64,000 nt of DNA, from contig CAVXMG010000018.1 of assembly GCA_963762735.1 (NCBI GenBank), forward strand, positions 12,250 to 76,249. The letters run 5' to 3'. The position numbers and the translations under genes were made by a program. Every line of letters starts with the position of its first letter. Position 1 is the stretch's first letter. Positions 55,506-64,000 of this stretch are shown piece after piece. Under the pieces are notes generated by a model, which saw only the letters and a program-made list of their open reading frames with translations, made no database searches and was not told the origin of the DNA. Origin of the DNA: DASXKD01 sp963762735 (GTDB lineage: Bacteria > Actinomycetota > Actinomycetes > Streptosporangiales > Streptosporangiaceae).

Positions 55506-56893
55506 CCAGTGACCACGCCGCCGACATCGGCTCCGACTCGCTGGAGGCCAGGGCACGCCGGCACCTGTGGCTGCACTTCACCCGCATGTCGTCCTACCAG
55601 GGCAACGACGTGCCGGTGATCGTGCGCGGCTCTGGCCAGTACGTCTACGACACCAGGGGAAAGCGCTACCTGGACGGGCTGTCGGGCCTGTTCGTCAGCC
55701 AGATCGGGCACGGCAGGACCGAGGTGGCCGAAGCGGGCGCCCGGCAGGCCGCCGAGCTGGCCTACTTCCCGCTGTGGTCCTACGCCCACCCGCGGGCGAT
55801 CGAGCTCGCCGAGCGGCTGGCCATGCTCGCCCCCGGCGACCTGAATCGGGTCTTCTTCACCACCAGCGGCTCCGAGGCCGTCGAGTCGGCGTGGAAGATG
55901 GCCAAGCAGTACTTCAAGGCCATCGGGCAGCCCAGCAGGTACAAGGTGCTCAGCCGGGAGATCGCCTACCACGGCACCACCATGGGCGCGCTGGCCATCA
56001 CCGGGCTGCCCGACCTCAAGACGCCGTTCGAGCCGCTGCCCCCCGGCGGGGTGCGGGTGCCCAATACCAACTTCTACCGCGCGCCTGGTTTCGTGGCCGA
56101 CGACGTGACCGCCTTCGGCCGGTGGGCGGCGGACGAGATCGAGCGCGCGATCCTCCGCGAGGGCCCGGAGTCGGTGGCCGCGGTGTACCTGGAGCCGGTG
56201 CAGAACTCCGGTGGCTGCTTCCCGCCGCCGCCCGGTTACTTCGAGCGGGTGCGCGAGATCTGTGACCGCTACGGGGTGCTGCTTGTCTCCGACGAGGTCA
56301 TCTGCGCGTTCGGCCGGCTCGGCTACTACTTCGGCTCGCAGCGCTACGGCTACCAGCCGGACGTCATCACCTTCGCCAAGGGCGTGACTTCGGGCTACGC
56401 GCCGCTCGGCGGCATGATGGTGAGCGACCGGCTGATGGAGCCGTTCGCCGAAGGGCCCGCGACCTTCCTGCACGGGGTCACCTTCGCCGGCCACCCCGTT
56501 TCTGCGGCCGTCGCACTCGCGAACCTCGACGTGTTCGAGAAGGAAGACCTGCTCGGGAACGTCCGGGCCAACGAGGACGCCTTCCGCGCCACCCTCGGGA
56601 AGCTCAGCGACCTGCCCATCGTGGGCGACGTGCGCGGCGACGGCTACTTCTACGGCATCGAGATGGTCAAGGAGAAGACGACCAGGGAGACGTTCACCGA
56701 CGAGGAGTCGGAACGGCTGCTGCGCGGCTTCCTGTCGCACGCCCTGTACGACGCCGGGCTGATCTGCCGTGCCGACGACCGCGGCGACCCGGTCATCCAG
56801 CTCGCCCCGCCGCTGACCTGCACGCAGGAGCACTTCGACGAGATGGAGCAGATCCTGCGCAGCGTCCTCACCGAGGCCTGGAAGCTGATCTGA
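55502..56893 (+). CDS. Omega-amino acid/putrescine-type aminotransferase
   Basis: 463-residue class III PLP aminotransferase. Motifs: RYLDGLSGLFVSQIGHGRTE, VFFTTSGSEAVESAWKMAKQ, SREIAYHGTTMGALAITGLP, YLEPVQNSGGCFPPPPGYFE, VLLVSDEVICAFGRLGYYFG and the PLP lysine in TFAKGVTSGYAPLGGMMV. The NSGG and GCFPPP segments and the SxHYF-like N-terminus are of the omega-transaminase group acting on terminal amines with pyruvate. Coupled to the Lrp gene; the divergent aldehyde dehydrogenase would oxidise the aldehyde product. Confidence 0.87.
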   Translation: MTSDHAADIGSDSLEARARRHLWLHFTRMSSYQGNDVPVIVRGSGQYVYDTRGKRYLDGLSGLFVSQIGHGRTEVAEAGARQAAELAYFPLWSYAHPRAIELAERLAMLAPGDLNRVFFTTSGSEAVESAWKMAKQYFKAIGQPSRYKVLSREIAYHGTTMGALAITGLPDLKTPFEPLPPGGVRVPNTNFYRAPGFVADDVTAFGRWAADEIERAILREGPESVAAVYLEPVQNSGGCFPPPPGYFERVREICDRYGVLLVSDEVICAFGRLGYYFGSQRYGYQPDVITFAKGVTSGYAPLGGMMVSDRLMEPFAEGPATFLHGVTFAGHPVSAAVALANLDVFEKEDLLGNVRANEDAFRATLGKLSDLPIVGDVRGDGYFYGIEMVKEKTTRETFTDEESERLLRGFLSHALYDAGLICRADDRGDPVIQLAPPLTCTQEHFDEMEQILRSVLTEAWKLI

Positions 56894-56906
56894 GCCCGGG
56901 CACGCC

Positions 56907-57779
56907 CTAGCCGCCCTGCGGCTTCGGCTGCCCGTACATCCACGTGCGGGTACGGATCGTCCGGCCGGGGCGGAGCGTGACCCGCAGGATCACGACCTGG
57001 TGACCGCGGCTGTCGGCGATCCGGATGTTGAACGGGCCCGGGCCCAGGTGACCGCCGGCCACCCAGATGCCGTTGCCGTTCAGCCTGAACGGCCGCCAGG
57101 CGGGAGCCGCTGTGCCGGGCGTGGCAACCGCCACCGTGGCCAGCGCGTTGCCGTGCCGGCGGACCTGGAGCGTGGGCAGGCCGGCGCTGGTCTGGCCGGT
57201 CCGCAGGATCAGCGGGCCGGGCAGCGGCGGGTCGTCCACGGGCCAGAACCTGACCCTGGCGGAGCCGGGCCCGGGGTCGGCGATGCGGGTGAACGCGGCG
57301 CGGCTCAGGTTGATCATGTCGGCGGCACAGCCCGGGCACAGGTCGACGACCTCCGCCCGCACCTGTCCGCGGGGGCCCAGCACGGTGAGGTAGCTGCCGC
57401 AGGCGGCGCTGCGGCCGAACCGCTCCGGCGGCAGGCTCACATAGCGCCCGCCGGCCGGAAAGGGGCCGAGCGAGCAACTGCCCAGCGCATCGCCCGGGTC
57501 ATAGAACACCGCCACGGCCGGCGTCCCAGCCAGGTAGCCGCCGCTGCCCGGGCGCCCGGTGGCGTGCCTGGCCGGCGGCCCGCCGCTTCTCTGCGCGGCG
57601 CCGGGGCCGCTTGGCTCCGGGCCGCCGCCCGGCGACTGGGCCGCTGCCCGCGTTCCGCTGCCCGCGGGCCCGCCGATCGCGGCGCCCACGGCGACGCCGG
57701 CCAGCACCACTACCGCGCACAGCGCGCCGCCCAGCCATATCCAGTTCCCGCGCGCAGGCTTGCGCGCTAACGTCGGCAT
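56907..57779 (-). CDS. Secreted expansin-like double-psi beta-barrel protein
   Basis: 290 residues. N-terminal signal anchor (residues about 13-35, WLGGALCAVVVLAGVAVGAA), a long Gly/Pro/Ser linker (about 40-80), then an expansin-like domain: GYLAGTPAVAVFYDPGDALG, CGSYLTVLGPRGQVRAEVVD and the Asp-containing LCPGCAADMINLSRAAFTRI, with four Cys likely paired. A C-terminal beta sandwich (LQVRRHGNALATVAVA; HQVVILRVTLRPG) resembles the expansin carbohydrate-binding module. Such proteins loosen polysaccharide walls without hydrolysis. ATG 57779 follows GGGGAGGGG. Confidence 0.72.
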   Translation of the reverse strand: MPTLARKPARGNWIWLGGALCAVVVLAGVAVGAAIGGPAGSGTRAAAQSPGGGPEPSGPGAAQRSGGPPARHATGRPGSGGYLAGTPAVAVFYDPGDALGSCSLGPFPAGGRYVSLPPERFGRSAACGSYLTVLGPRGQVRAEVVDLCPGCAADMINLSRAAFTRIADPGPGSARVRFWPVDDPPLPGPLILRTGQTSAGLPTLQVRRHGNALATVAVATPGTAAPAWRPFRLNGNGIWVAGGHLGPGPFNIRIADSRGHQVVILRVTLRPGRTIRTRTWMYGQPKPQGG

Positions 57780-57939
57780 ACCCCTCCCCGAGCGCAACTC
57801 CCCCGGCCTCCTGTCAGATATAAGCCCACCAGACGCGATTGCGCACAGGAGTTAAGTCAATTACACACAGTTGAAGTGCGCCGGTCAGGGCCCGTCGGGC
57901 GTGGCCGGTACTGCCTGCGGCAGGTCCGCAGCGGATGGG

Positions 57940-59787
57940 TCAGGCGAGGGCCTTGCAGCCCTTCCCCAGCGCCGGGTTGGCCAGGACCTTGCTGATGATG
58001 GTCCCGCCGTACCTGGCGGTGTCGGGAACGCCGTACTGCGCATCCCTGCCGAAGTTGTGCGTGGTGACCCCGGCGATGTTGTTGCCGAAGTTCCACAGGC
58101 ATACTCCGCGCCCGGAGACGCCCTTCAGTTGCTGCTTGCTGGTCAGCGTCCAGAACGGGTAGAAGCCCGCGCCGCCGGTCGGCGGGGCCTTGCAGCCGGC
58201 GCCGGTGCCGACGTTGCAGAGGTTCTCCGATGCCGCGACGTTGCTCTCGAACTGGATCTGCGGGTACGCATGCCCGTTCGTGAACGGGCCCAGGTACCGG
58301 AACGTCTGCGGGAACCTGCCGGAACCGTTCGGCCAGTCCTTGCGGTAGCCGGTGCCGTCGAAGTCGAGGTCGCCGTTCTCGAACTGGTTCTGTTCGCAGG
58401 TGCTCACCCGCTCGTACTCCTTGCCGGGCTGGCCGCTGATGGTGACCGGCCTGGTCCCCTTCGGCAGGCAGAATCCGTCGGAGAACTCGCAATTGGACGT
58501 GGCCGCCGTACACGGGACCGGCCCGTGCGGCCCCTCGGTCTCTGAGTTCTTGCAGGCGCCCGTGGTCAGGTTGCACGGGCCCTCGCCCTTCTTGCCCCTG
58601 CCTTCCATCCCGCCGCCGCAGGTCTGATAGACGTTCGGGTCGGTGTAGGAACTGCCGTTGCTGAAGCTGGCGCTGACCTTCTCCTTGCCGATCAGCCGGG
58701 CGCACGACTCGCCGTGGCCGATCTCCTGCTCCATCAGCACGCCGCCCTCGAGCGCGGCCCACGGCACCTGGTTCTGCTTCTTGGCCGTGCTGTACTCGGC
58801 GTGCCAGGTGAACGGGTTACCGGAGCAGTCGGAGGAGTTCGTGTCGGCGAACCCGTTCTTGGCGCTCGCCTGGATGAACCCCGTCTGGCCGGTGGTGAGG
58901 TCGGCGACCTTGGCGGTGAAACCTCCCGCCGGGTCGGTCATCGACACCTTGAGCACGTCACCTGGGTTCAGCTTGAGCGTCTTGGCGTTGCCGAGCATCG
59001 TCTTGGTGCTCGGGTCCTGCGGCGCGGGCGAGCCCGGCGGGATGCCGTTGGTCTGCAGGTAGGAGAAGTTGACCGGCTCCTCGCAGTTGGTGTTGCAGGA
59101 CCCGAAGTTGAAGGTGCACTCGAGGCTGTCGATGGTCAGCGCCGCGCACCACTGCGACCTGCTGCAGCTCACGTTGTCGATGAACGGGGTGAACCCCGGC
59201 GGGTAGAACTGCAGTTCCATGAACGCCGAACCAGCGGCGCTCGGGTTGGTCAGCGCCCCGGAATTGGTGTCGCTGTCCGGCGTGCACGGGTTCTGCGGGT
59301 AGGAATGCGGGTCGCACATGGGCAGGCCGAACCACGGCGCGAGGCTCAGTTCGGCGTAGTCCGTCCTGGTGCCGCGGGCGGTCGGTCGCTTGTGCGGGTC
59401 GCGCGGCAGGCGCATCGCGTAGTTCATGGTGTTGCCCGAACCCGGGAGTGCGGAAATGAACTTCACGCTCGGCTCGTCGTGGCCCACGTAGTGGCCGTTG
59501 TCGTAGAAGCGCTGGAACGTCCCGCCGTAGCGAGCACCATGCATGTCCGTGCAGCGCATCCGCATGGCCGTGGACGCCGGCTTGTACTTCGGGCTCCATC
59601 CGTTGCAGTCCAGGAGGTTGACCTTGGCCGGGGCGATCGCGCCCGCCATGTGGTGCCCTCCGCCCGCTCCCGTCAGGGTCGCCGAAGCCGAGCCCGTCAG
59701 TCCCAGGCTGGCGGCCACGCCCAGGGCCGCCGCCGGGATGGCCAGCTTCCACGCCCATCCGCGGGCTCTCATCAAGCTATTTCGCAC
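57940..59787 (-). CDS. Large secreted Cys-rich protein of unknown function
   Basis: 615 residues with a signal peptide (KLAIPAAALGVAASLGLTGS then ASA). Mature protein rich in Cys (about 22), Gly, Asn and aromatic residues, including PKYKPASTAMRMRCTDMHGA, YDNGHYVGHDEPSVKFISAL, LECTFNFGSCNTNCEEPVNF, QASAKNGFADTNSSDCSGN, GAGFYPFWTLTSKQQLKGVS and LWNFGNNIAGVTTHNFGRDA. No catalytic signature recognised. Even numbers and spacing of Cys suggest several disulfides and extracellular life. I choose GTG 59787 (GGGGGAG six bases upstream); ATG 59772 is five codons further in. The 5' leader carries a perfect 9-bp hairpin (59824-59844). Confidence 0.7.
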   Translation of the reverse strand: MRNSLMRARGWAWKLAIPAAALGVAASLGLTGSASATLTGAGGGHHMAGAIAPAKVNLLDCNGWSPKYKPASTAMRMRCTDMHGARYGGTFQRFYDNGHYVGHDEPSVKFISALPGSGNTMNYAMRLPRDPHKRPTARGTRTDYAELSLAPWFGLPMCDPHSYPQNPCTPDSDTNSGALTNPSAAGSAFMELQFYPPGFTPFIDNVSCSRSQWCAALTIDSLECTFNFGSCNTNCEEPVNFSYLQTNGIPPGSPAPQDPSTKTMLGNAKTLKLNPGDVLKVSMTDPAGGFTAKVADLTTGQTGFIQASAKNGFADTNSSDCSGNPFTWHAEYSTAKKQNQVPWAALEGGVLMEQEIGHGESCARLIGKEKVSASFSNGSSYTDPNVYQTCGGGMEGRGKKGEGPCNLTTGACKNSETEGPHGPVPCTAATSNCEFSDGFCLPKGTRPVTISGQPGKEYERVSTCEQNQFENGDLDFDGTGYRKDWPNGSGRFPQTFRYLGPFTNGHAYPQIQFESNVAASENLCNVGTGAGCKAPPTGGAGFYPFWTLTSKQQLKGVSGRGVCLWNFGNNIAGVTTHNFGRDAQYGVPDTARYGGTIISKVLANPALGKGCKALA

Positions 59788-59823
59788 GTCGTCTCCCCCC
59801 GAATAAGGCCGACTGCGGAAATT

Positions 59824-59844
59824 GCCCTTGCCCCCGGCAAGGGC
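59824..59844 (-). promoter_or_regulatory. Hairpin in the leader of the Cys-rich protein gene
   Basis: GCCCTTGCC-CCC-GGCAAGGGC, a perfect 9-bp stem, 37 bp before the start codon. A second 7-bp stem (59944-59965, AACCGGC/GCCGGTT) lies after the upstream SDR gene and may end its transcript. Confidence 0.4.
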
Positions 59845-59990
59845 GCGCATCTCGCAATTATGCGAAATACTCCCCGCCGGGGAATCTAGCAACGCGGCAA
59901 TCAAACGGTCAAGGACCCACGAAGGGCACCATCCCGGATACGTAACCGGCAGATTAAAGCCGGTTATTTCCCTATTTGAGCTGCGGGCAA

Positions 59991-60773
59991 TTACGCGAAA
60001 CGGCGGGCGCTCGGGTAGCCCTGGCCCCCGTCCACCACAATGTTTGCCCCGGTAATCCAGGACGCCCGGCGCGACAGCAGGAAGGCGACCACATCCGCCA
60101 CCTCCGCCAGGTGCCCGAGCCGCCCGAACGGGAACTGGCTGGCGACAAACGCGGCAAAGTCTTGCGGGTTCTGCGCGCGGAACCGGTCCCAGCTGCCGCC
60201 GGGGAACATGATCGAGCCAGGGCTGACCGCGTTCACCCGGATCCCGGCGCCCGCCAGCTCGGCGGCGGCCGTGGCGGCCAGGTGGATCTCGGCGGCCTTG
60301 GCGACCGCGTAGGTGGCCCTCGGGGCTGGGCGCATGCCGGTGATCGAGGAGATGATCACGCACGAGGCCGTCTGCGAGTCCGTCAGGTACGGCAGGCCGG
60401 ACCGGATCAGCTCGGCCGCGTGCCCCGCGTTCAGCGAAAATGTGGCGGCGAAATCGCCGGGCGCGGAGTCGGCCAGGTTCCCGCCGACCGTGCCGCCGGC
60501 GTTCGCCACCAGGTGATCGAGGCCGCCAAGCTCACCGGCGATCTGCCGGACAGCCGCGCCGAGCGCCGCGGTGTCGGTGACGTCGGCGGCGGCGGTCGCC
60601 ACCGGCACGCCGTGGCCGGCCAGCCGCCCGGCGGCCGTGGCCAGGCCATCGGCGCCGCGGGCGACGATCCCCACGGCAGCGCCCTCGGCGGCCAGCGCAT
60701 CGGCGATGGCGAAGCCGATGCCCCGGCTGCCGCCGGTGACAAGGGCACGGGAACCACGCAGGCCAAGATCCAT
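59991..60773 (-). CDS. Short-chain dehydrogenase/reductase
   Basis: 260-residue classical SDR. Cofactor motif VTGGSRGIGFAIADALA, NAGG (LVANAGGTVGGNL), catalytic Ser in IISSITGM and Tyr-x3-Lys in ATYAVAKAAEIHL, and the C-terminal GANIVVDGGQGYPS. NAD(P)-dependent oxidoreduction of a carbonyl or alcohol; the substrate is unknown and neighbours give no hint. ATG 60773. Typical length and intact frame. Confidence 0.88.
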   Translation of the reverse strand: MDLGLRGSRALVTGGSRGIGFAIADALAAEGAAVGIVARGADGLATAAGRLAGHGVPVATAAADVTDTAALGAAVRQIAGELGGLDHLVANAGGTVGGNLADSAPGDFAATFSLNAGHAAELIRSGLPYLTDSQTASCVIISSITGMRPAPRATYAVAKAAEIHLAATAAAELAGAGIRVNAVSPGSIMFPGGSWDRFRAQNPQDFAAFVASQFPFGRLGHLAEVADVVAFLLSRRASWITGANIVVDGGQGYPSARRFA

Positions 60774-60823
60774 GATGCCGAGGCTAGGACATGTCCCCCG
60801 GGCGCGCCCTCAGTGGACCGGCC

Positions 60824-61261
60824 TCAGCCGGCCACCACCTCCAGCGAGATACTGGTCCCGGCCAGCGCCTTGCTGACCGGGCACGTGCTCTTGGCCTGCT
60901 CGGCGACCTCCGCGAACCGTTCCGCGGTCACGCCCTCGGCGGAGCCCCGCACCGTCAGCTTGATGCCGGTGATCCGGAACCCGCCCGCCGGATCCGGGCC
61001 CAGGGTGACCTGCGCGCCGACAACGAGGGACTGCCCGCTGCCGCCGGCCTCGCCCAGCATCGCCGAGAACTGCATCGCGAAGCACGCGCTGTGCGCGGCG
61101 GCGATGAGCTCCTCCGGGCTGGTCACCCCGCCCGCCTCCTCGGCCGCCCGCCGGGGGAAGTTGACCTCGAAGGTAGCGATACCCGAACTGACCAGCTCCA
61201 CCGTGCCGGTCCCGTCCTGAAGGCCACCGGTCCATGTCGTGCGCGCGCTACGGGTGGGCAT
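60824..61261 (-). CDS. OsmC/Ohr-family peroxiredoxin
   Basis: 145 residues. Thiol-based hydroperoxide reductase. The two conserved Cys are in HSACFAMQFSAMLGEAG (first, with the preceding SPEELIAAAHSACF) and KSTCPVSKALAGTSISLEV (second, CPVSKAL). The N-terminal TRSARTTWTGGLQDGTGTVE strand is typical of OsmC. ATG 61261 follows AGGAGA. OsmC proteins protect against organic peroxides. Confidence 0.9.
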   Translation of the reverse strand: MPTRSARTTWTGGLQDGTGTVELVSSGIATFEVNFPRRAAEEAGGVTSPEELIAAAHSACFAMQFSAMLGEAGGSGQSLVVGAQVTLGPDPAGGFRITGIKLTVRGSAEGVTAERFAEVAEQAKSTCPVSKALAGTSISLEVVAG

Positions 61262-61437
61262 CGATTCTCCTTGTCCTCGGGGGGTGCGCTTGTCTCGGAG
61301 GCGGCGCCGCCACCGGGGCGGGCCGCCTGGCCGCAGGACACAGCTTGCCACCGCGCGGGACGCGCCGGGCCCGCCGGGTGCCAGCTCGCCGGTCAAGGCG
61401 GTGGCGCCCCCGCCGATGACCACCGCGCCACCCCCGG

Positions 61438-62157
61438 TCATTGGCCGAAGCTCGCGTTGCTTCCGGACACGCGGATCACCACGCCCAGCGGGCTGACCGT
61501 GACGGACTGCACGGTAAGCCCCAGCGGGAGCGCGGGTATCTGCACGGTCAGATGGCGGATCGGGTCGAGCAGCGCGGCAGGCACCCCGCTGGCAGAGACC
61601 AGGCGCAGGACGATCTCGTGCGGGCTGGCCAGCTTCACCCGGGCGATGGCCGTGGCTGCCAGTATCACGAGGCTGGCGGACAGCTTCACCGTGTGCGGCC
61701 CGGCGCCGCTGATCTTCAGGCCGGGCACGGCCGCCAGGGCCGGCAGCTTGGCCAGGCTGGCGAAGGTGATCAGGCCGGTGCCGGTGACCTGCGCGATGGT
61801 GCCGGACTGGTAGCCGGAGTCGAGCGTGATGTCGGTGGCGTGGACGTCGATGCTCGCCGTGACCGGGCCGACGGGGAACTTCGGCGAGGTGACCTCGACA
61901 CCGTCGAGGTGCCGGCGGATGAGCTGGGTCAGGAACGGGAACCCCTCGACCGACACGTTCGGCTTGACCGGGAAGCCCTCCGTTTGGAGCTTGGTCGCGA
62001 TCCGGTCGGCCGTAACGGCTGCCGCGACCCGGTCCAGGCCGAAGAGCAGGCCGAGGATCGCCAGCAGGACGATGACGAAGATCAATATCCTCCGGCCGGT
62101 TCGCCGCGCCCGCGGGGGCGGCATCATCGGGGGTGGCACCGTGTATGGCGCCGTCAT
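61438..62157 (-). CDS. DUF2993 (LmeA-like) membrane-anchored protein
   Basis: 239 residues. A Pro-rich cytoplasmic start (PYTVPPPMMPPPRARRTG), one membrane helix (ILIFVIVLLAILGLLFGLDR), then an external domain: VAAAVTADRIATKLQTEGFP, VSVEGFPFLTQLIRRHLDGV, VTASIDVHATDITLDS and HLTVQIPALPLGLTVQSVTV. This is the DUF2993 arrangement (LmeA in mycobacteria binds phospholipids and is needed for lipoglycan maturation). ATG 62157. A role in envelope lipids fits the neighbouring acyltransferase, but no operon is shared. Confidence 0.82.
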   Translation of the reverse strand: MTAPYTVPPPMMPPPRARRTGRRILIFVIVLLAILGLLFGLDRVAAAVTADRIATKLQTEGFPVKPNVSVEGFPFLTQLIRRHLDGVEVTSPKFPVGPVTASIDVHATDITLDSGYQSGTIAQVTGTGLITFASLAKLPALAAVPGLKISGAGPHTVKLSASLVILAATAIARVKLASPHEIVLRLVSASGVPAALLDPIRHLTVQIPALPLGLTVQSVTVSPLGVVIRVSGSNASFGQ

Positions 62158-62547
62158 GCCAGATGACCAATCTTCACGGCCTGTACCTGCCCGGCCTCGC
62201 GGTACCCGGCCAGGTGGTCTCCGATGGCGAGTTCGCCGGGGACCGGCGTCTCGTCGCTCACCGCACCTCCCGCTCAGTCCCCCGGCGCTGGTGCTCACGC
62301 TTGCCTGACAATGTACGCCACAGCGGCTGACCGTCGGGCCACGCCGAGCCGCTGGCCGCCACGCGCCCGGCGCCCCGTTGCACGGCCGCGGTCCCGCCTG
62401 GGCCGGGAGCCGGGCTGCCTAGGGACCGAGGTCCGCACAATTGGGACCAACGACCGCAGCGCGCGCGAGCCGGCTACGCCTACTATCGCCGCAGGTAGCG
62501 AACCACGCCCGCCCCCGTCGGCGGACGGCCTTGAGCAGGAGGGCGCC
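62158..62547. other. Intergenic region between divergent envelope/lipid genes
   Basis: 390 bp with no convincing gene on either strand. Promoters for the DUF2993 gene (minus) and the acyltransferase (plus) should lie here; TACTAT near 62489 is a possible -10 for the latter but no good -35 is visible. Confidence 0.4.
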
Positions 62548-63960
62548 ATGCAGCGGCTGAACCCGATGGACGCCCAGTTTGTGGACGCGGAGGACCAGGA
62601 CGATCACGTATCGTTCGCGATCGCGTCGATCGCGGTGTTCGAAGGGCCGACACCCTCCTACGGCGAGTTCCTCGATGCCATCGCCCTGCGCCTGCCGCTG
62701 GTGCCGATGTACCGGCGCAAGCTGCGCACCGTGCCGTTCCGCCTGGGGCCGCCGGTATGGGTGGACGACCCGAATTTCGATCTGCGGTATCACGTCCGGC
62801 ACACCGCCGTGCCCGCCCCGGGCGGCGCCGATCAGCTCAACAAGCTGATCGCGCGGGTGATGTCCCAGCGCCTGGACCGTGCCTACCCGCTGTGGGAGTA
62901 CTGGCTGGTCGACGGGCTCAGCGAGGACCGGTGGGCGCTGATCTCGAAGGTCCACCACGCCATGGTGGACGGGGTATCCGGCACCGACCTGTACCGGGTG
63001 ATGTTCGATCTTTCCCCAGAGCAGTCGCCGCCGCCGCCCGCCGACGACCAGCCCGTCCCGGCGGAGCCCTCCGCACTCTCGCTCCTCACCGGGGCGGCGC
63101 TCGACCTGGCGGCCCGGTACGCCTCGGGGGCGCGCACGCTAACCGACGCGCTGACCCGTCCCGGCGAGGCCACCGAGCAGGCCGCCGAGGTGGTACAGGC
63201 CGTGGCGAAGCTGGCCGGCTCCGCTCAGCCAGCCACCGCGTCGTCGCTGTGCGGCCCCATCGGCCGACAGCGGCGCTACACCTGGGCACGGGCCTCGCTC
63301 ACGGATGTAAAGAAGATCAAGCGGGAGCTTGGCGGCACCGTGAACGATGTCGTGCTGGCCGCGATCAGCAGCGGCTTCCGGGCGCTCCTGCTGGCCCGCG
63401 GCGAGCAGCCGGGCCCGCATATGGTCCCGTCGCTGGTTCCTGTGTCGCTGCGCGGCGCGGGCGAGGAGAACATCTACGAGAACCGGGTATCCGTGCTGGT
63501 GGCCGATCTGCCCGTGCACCTGGCCGATCCGCGGCAGCGGCTCGAAGCGGTCCGCGCCGAACTGGCCGCGCTCAAGGCGAGCAACGAGGCCGCGGCGGGC
63601 GAGGCGCTGATCGCACTCGGCCAGCTGACCGCGTACCCCCTGGCGTCCCTGGCGGTCCGGCTCGCCTACCTGCTGCCGCAGCGTCAGATCGTCACGGTGA
63701 CCACCAACGTGCCCGGCCCAAGGCAGCCGCTTTACGCCATGGGCCGGAAGCTCGTGGAGATCATGCCTTACGTGCCGATCGCCACCACGCTCCGTACCGG
63801 CATCGCGATCTTCAGCTACTGCGACATGCTGACGTTCGGGATCACCGGCGACTACGATTCCACGCCCGACCTCGAGGTGCTGGCCCACGGCATCGAGGAT
63901 GGCGTCACCGAACTGCTGAAGGCCACCCATCACGGCCGGCGCACAGGCCAGGGGGAATAG
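62548..63960 (+). CDS. Wax ester synthase/diacylglycerol acyltransferase (WS/DGAT)
   Basis: 470 residues. Condensation-domain-like acyltransferase using acyl-CoA to esterify diacylglycerol or fatty alcohols. The catalytic HHxxxDG motif is present: ISKVHHAMVDGVSGTDLYRV (about residues 140-155). Other blocks: NPMDAQFVDAEDQ start, PPVWVDDPNFDLRYHVRHTA, PLWEYWLVDGL, KRELGGTVNDVVLAAISSGF and TVTTNVPGPRQPLYAMGRKL. ATG 62548 follows AGGAGGG. The next gene, 6 bp on, appears to be an acyl-CoA ligase, so the pair may activate and store fatty acids. Confidence 0.92.
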   Translation: MQRLNPMDAQFVDAEDQDDHVSFAIASIAVFEGPTPSYGEFLDAIALRLPLVPMYRRKLRTVPFRLGPPVWVDDPNFDLRYHVRHTAVPAPGGADQLNKLIARVMSQRLDRAYPLWEYWLVDGLSEDRWALISKVHHAMVDGVSGTDLYRVMFDLSPEQSPPPPADDQPVPAEPSALSLLTGAALDLAARYASGARTLTDALTRPGEATEQAAEVVQAVAKLAGSAQPATASSLCGPIGRQRRYTWARASLTDVKKIKRELGGTVNDVVLAAISSGFRALLLARGEQPGPHMVPSLVPVSLRGAGEENIYENRVSVLVADLPVHLADPRQRLEAVRAELAALKASNEAAAGEALIALGQLTAYPLASLAVRLAYLLPQRQIVTVTTNVPGPRQPLYAMGRKLVEIMPYVPIATTLRTGIAIFSYCDMLTFGITGDYDSTPDLEVLAHGIEDGVTELLKATHHGRRTGQGE

Positions 63961-63966
63961 GAAACG

Positions 63967-64000
63967 ATGAGCTTCAATCTCGCGGTGATCTTGCCGGAGA
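63967..64000 (+). CDS. Start of a probable acyl-CoA ligase (partial)
   Basis: Only the first 11 codons are in the window: MSFNLAVILPE. This N-terminus resembles that of actinomycete long-chain acyl-CoA synthetases. A ribosome binding site (AGGAAACG) and a 6-bp gap to the acyltransferase stop support a real start and an operon. Confidence 0.45.
   Translation, partial: MSFNLAVILPE

Overview
The window is GC-rich DNA from an actinomycete. GC-biased third codon positions, GTG starts with GGAGG-type ribosome binding sites, ATGA/GTGA overlaps between neighbouring genes, a fused E1 alpha-beta dehydrogenase, a WS/DGAT acyltransferase, SigE-type ECF sigma factor and PucR, UTRA and FCD regulators all point that way. 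The genus cannot be fixed from the sequence alone.

Layout. (1) 0-15 kb is accessory DNA: a frameshifted DDE transposase, a CarD-family remnant, a PfkB sugar kinase, then an actinomycete integrative-conjugative-element (AICE)-like block at 4.0-12.9 kb. That block has a GntR/UTRA repressor, a cluster of palindromic operators, a small membrane protein, a DUF2637 membrane protein, a TraG/VirD4-type DNA-transfer ATPase, a Prim-Pol replication protein, several small conserved element proteins and two excisionase-like proteins. No integrase is visible. It is followed at 13.5-14.9 kb by a broken trypco2 / trypsin / P-loop NTPase conflict-type cassette whose NTPase is cut off at about 14,920, exactly where a branched-chain amino-acid-type ABC binding protein gene on the other strand is also cut off. 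(2) 15-31 kb is catabolic: FAH-family hydrolase with an FCD GntR regulator, an esterase, a fused 2-oxoacid dehydrogenase E1, and a beta-ketoadipate (protocatechuate) pathway pcaC-I-J-H-G-D with pcaB displaced about 3.5 kb upstream by a two-component system and a transglycosylase. (3) 31-40 kb is regulation and envelope: a rhomboid protease, ECF sigma with partner, GABA aminotransferase, a kinase / response regulator / DUF4097 operon, and an MMPL transporter. (4) 40-48 kb: SGNH esterase, an mmsA + class III aminotransferase operon divergent from a PucR regulator across a perfect 17-bp inverted repeat, and a GntR / S-adenosylhomocysteinase-like / NUDIX cassette whose promoter lies between two near-identical 18-bp operator arms. 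(5) 48-57 kb: a predicted uronate or sugar-acid operon (DHDPS-family dehydratase, IlvD/Edd dehydratase, uronate-dehydrogenase-like enzyme, an unknown protein), then an aminobutyraldehyde-type dehydrogenase, Lrp regulator and omega-aminotransferase. (6) 57-64 kb: two secreted proteins, an SDR, OsmC, a DUF2993 protein, a WS/DGAT acyltransferase and the first codons of a probable acyl-CoA ligase.

Sequence quality matters for every reading here. About 30 single-base reading-frame breaks fall in the first 15 kb and roughly ten more in the remaining 49 kb, often beside G or C runs and in genes whose two halves both look fully conserved. A 201-nt uninterrupted purine tract and a run of 15 G interrupt the transfer ATPase gene. 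I annotate such genes as frameshifted; many may be intact in the living organism.

The most interesting candidates are the GntR/SAHH-like/NUDIX cassette with its paired operators, the truncated trypco2-protease-NTPase system, and the long inverted repeat in front of the PucR gene.
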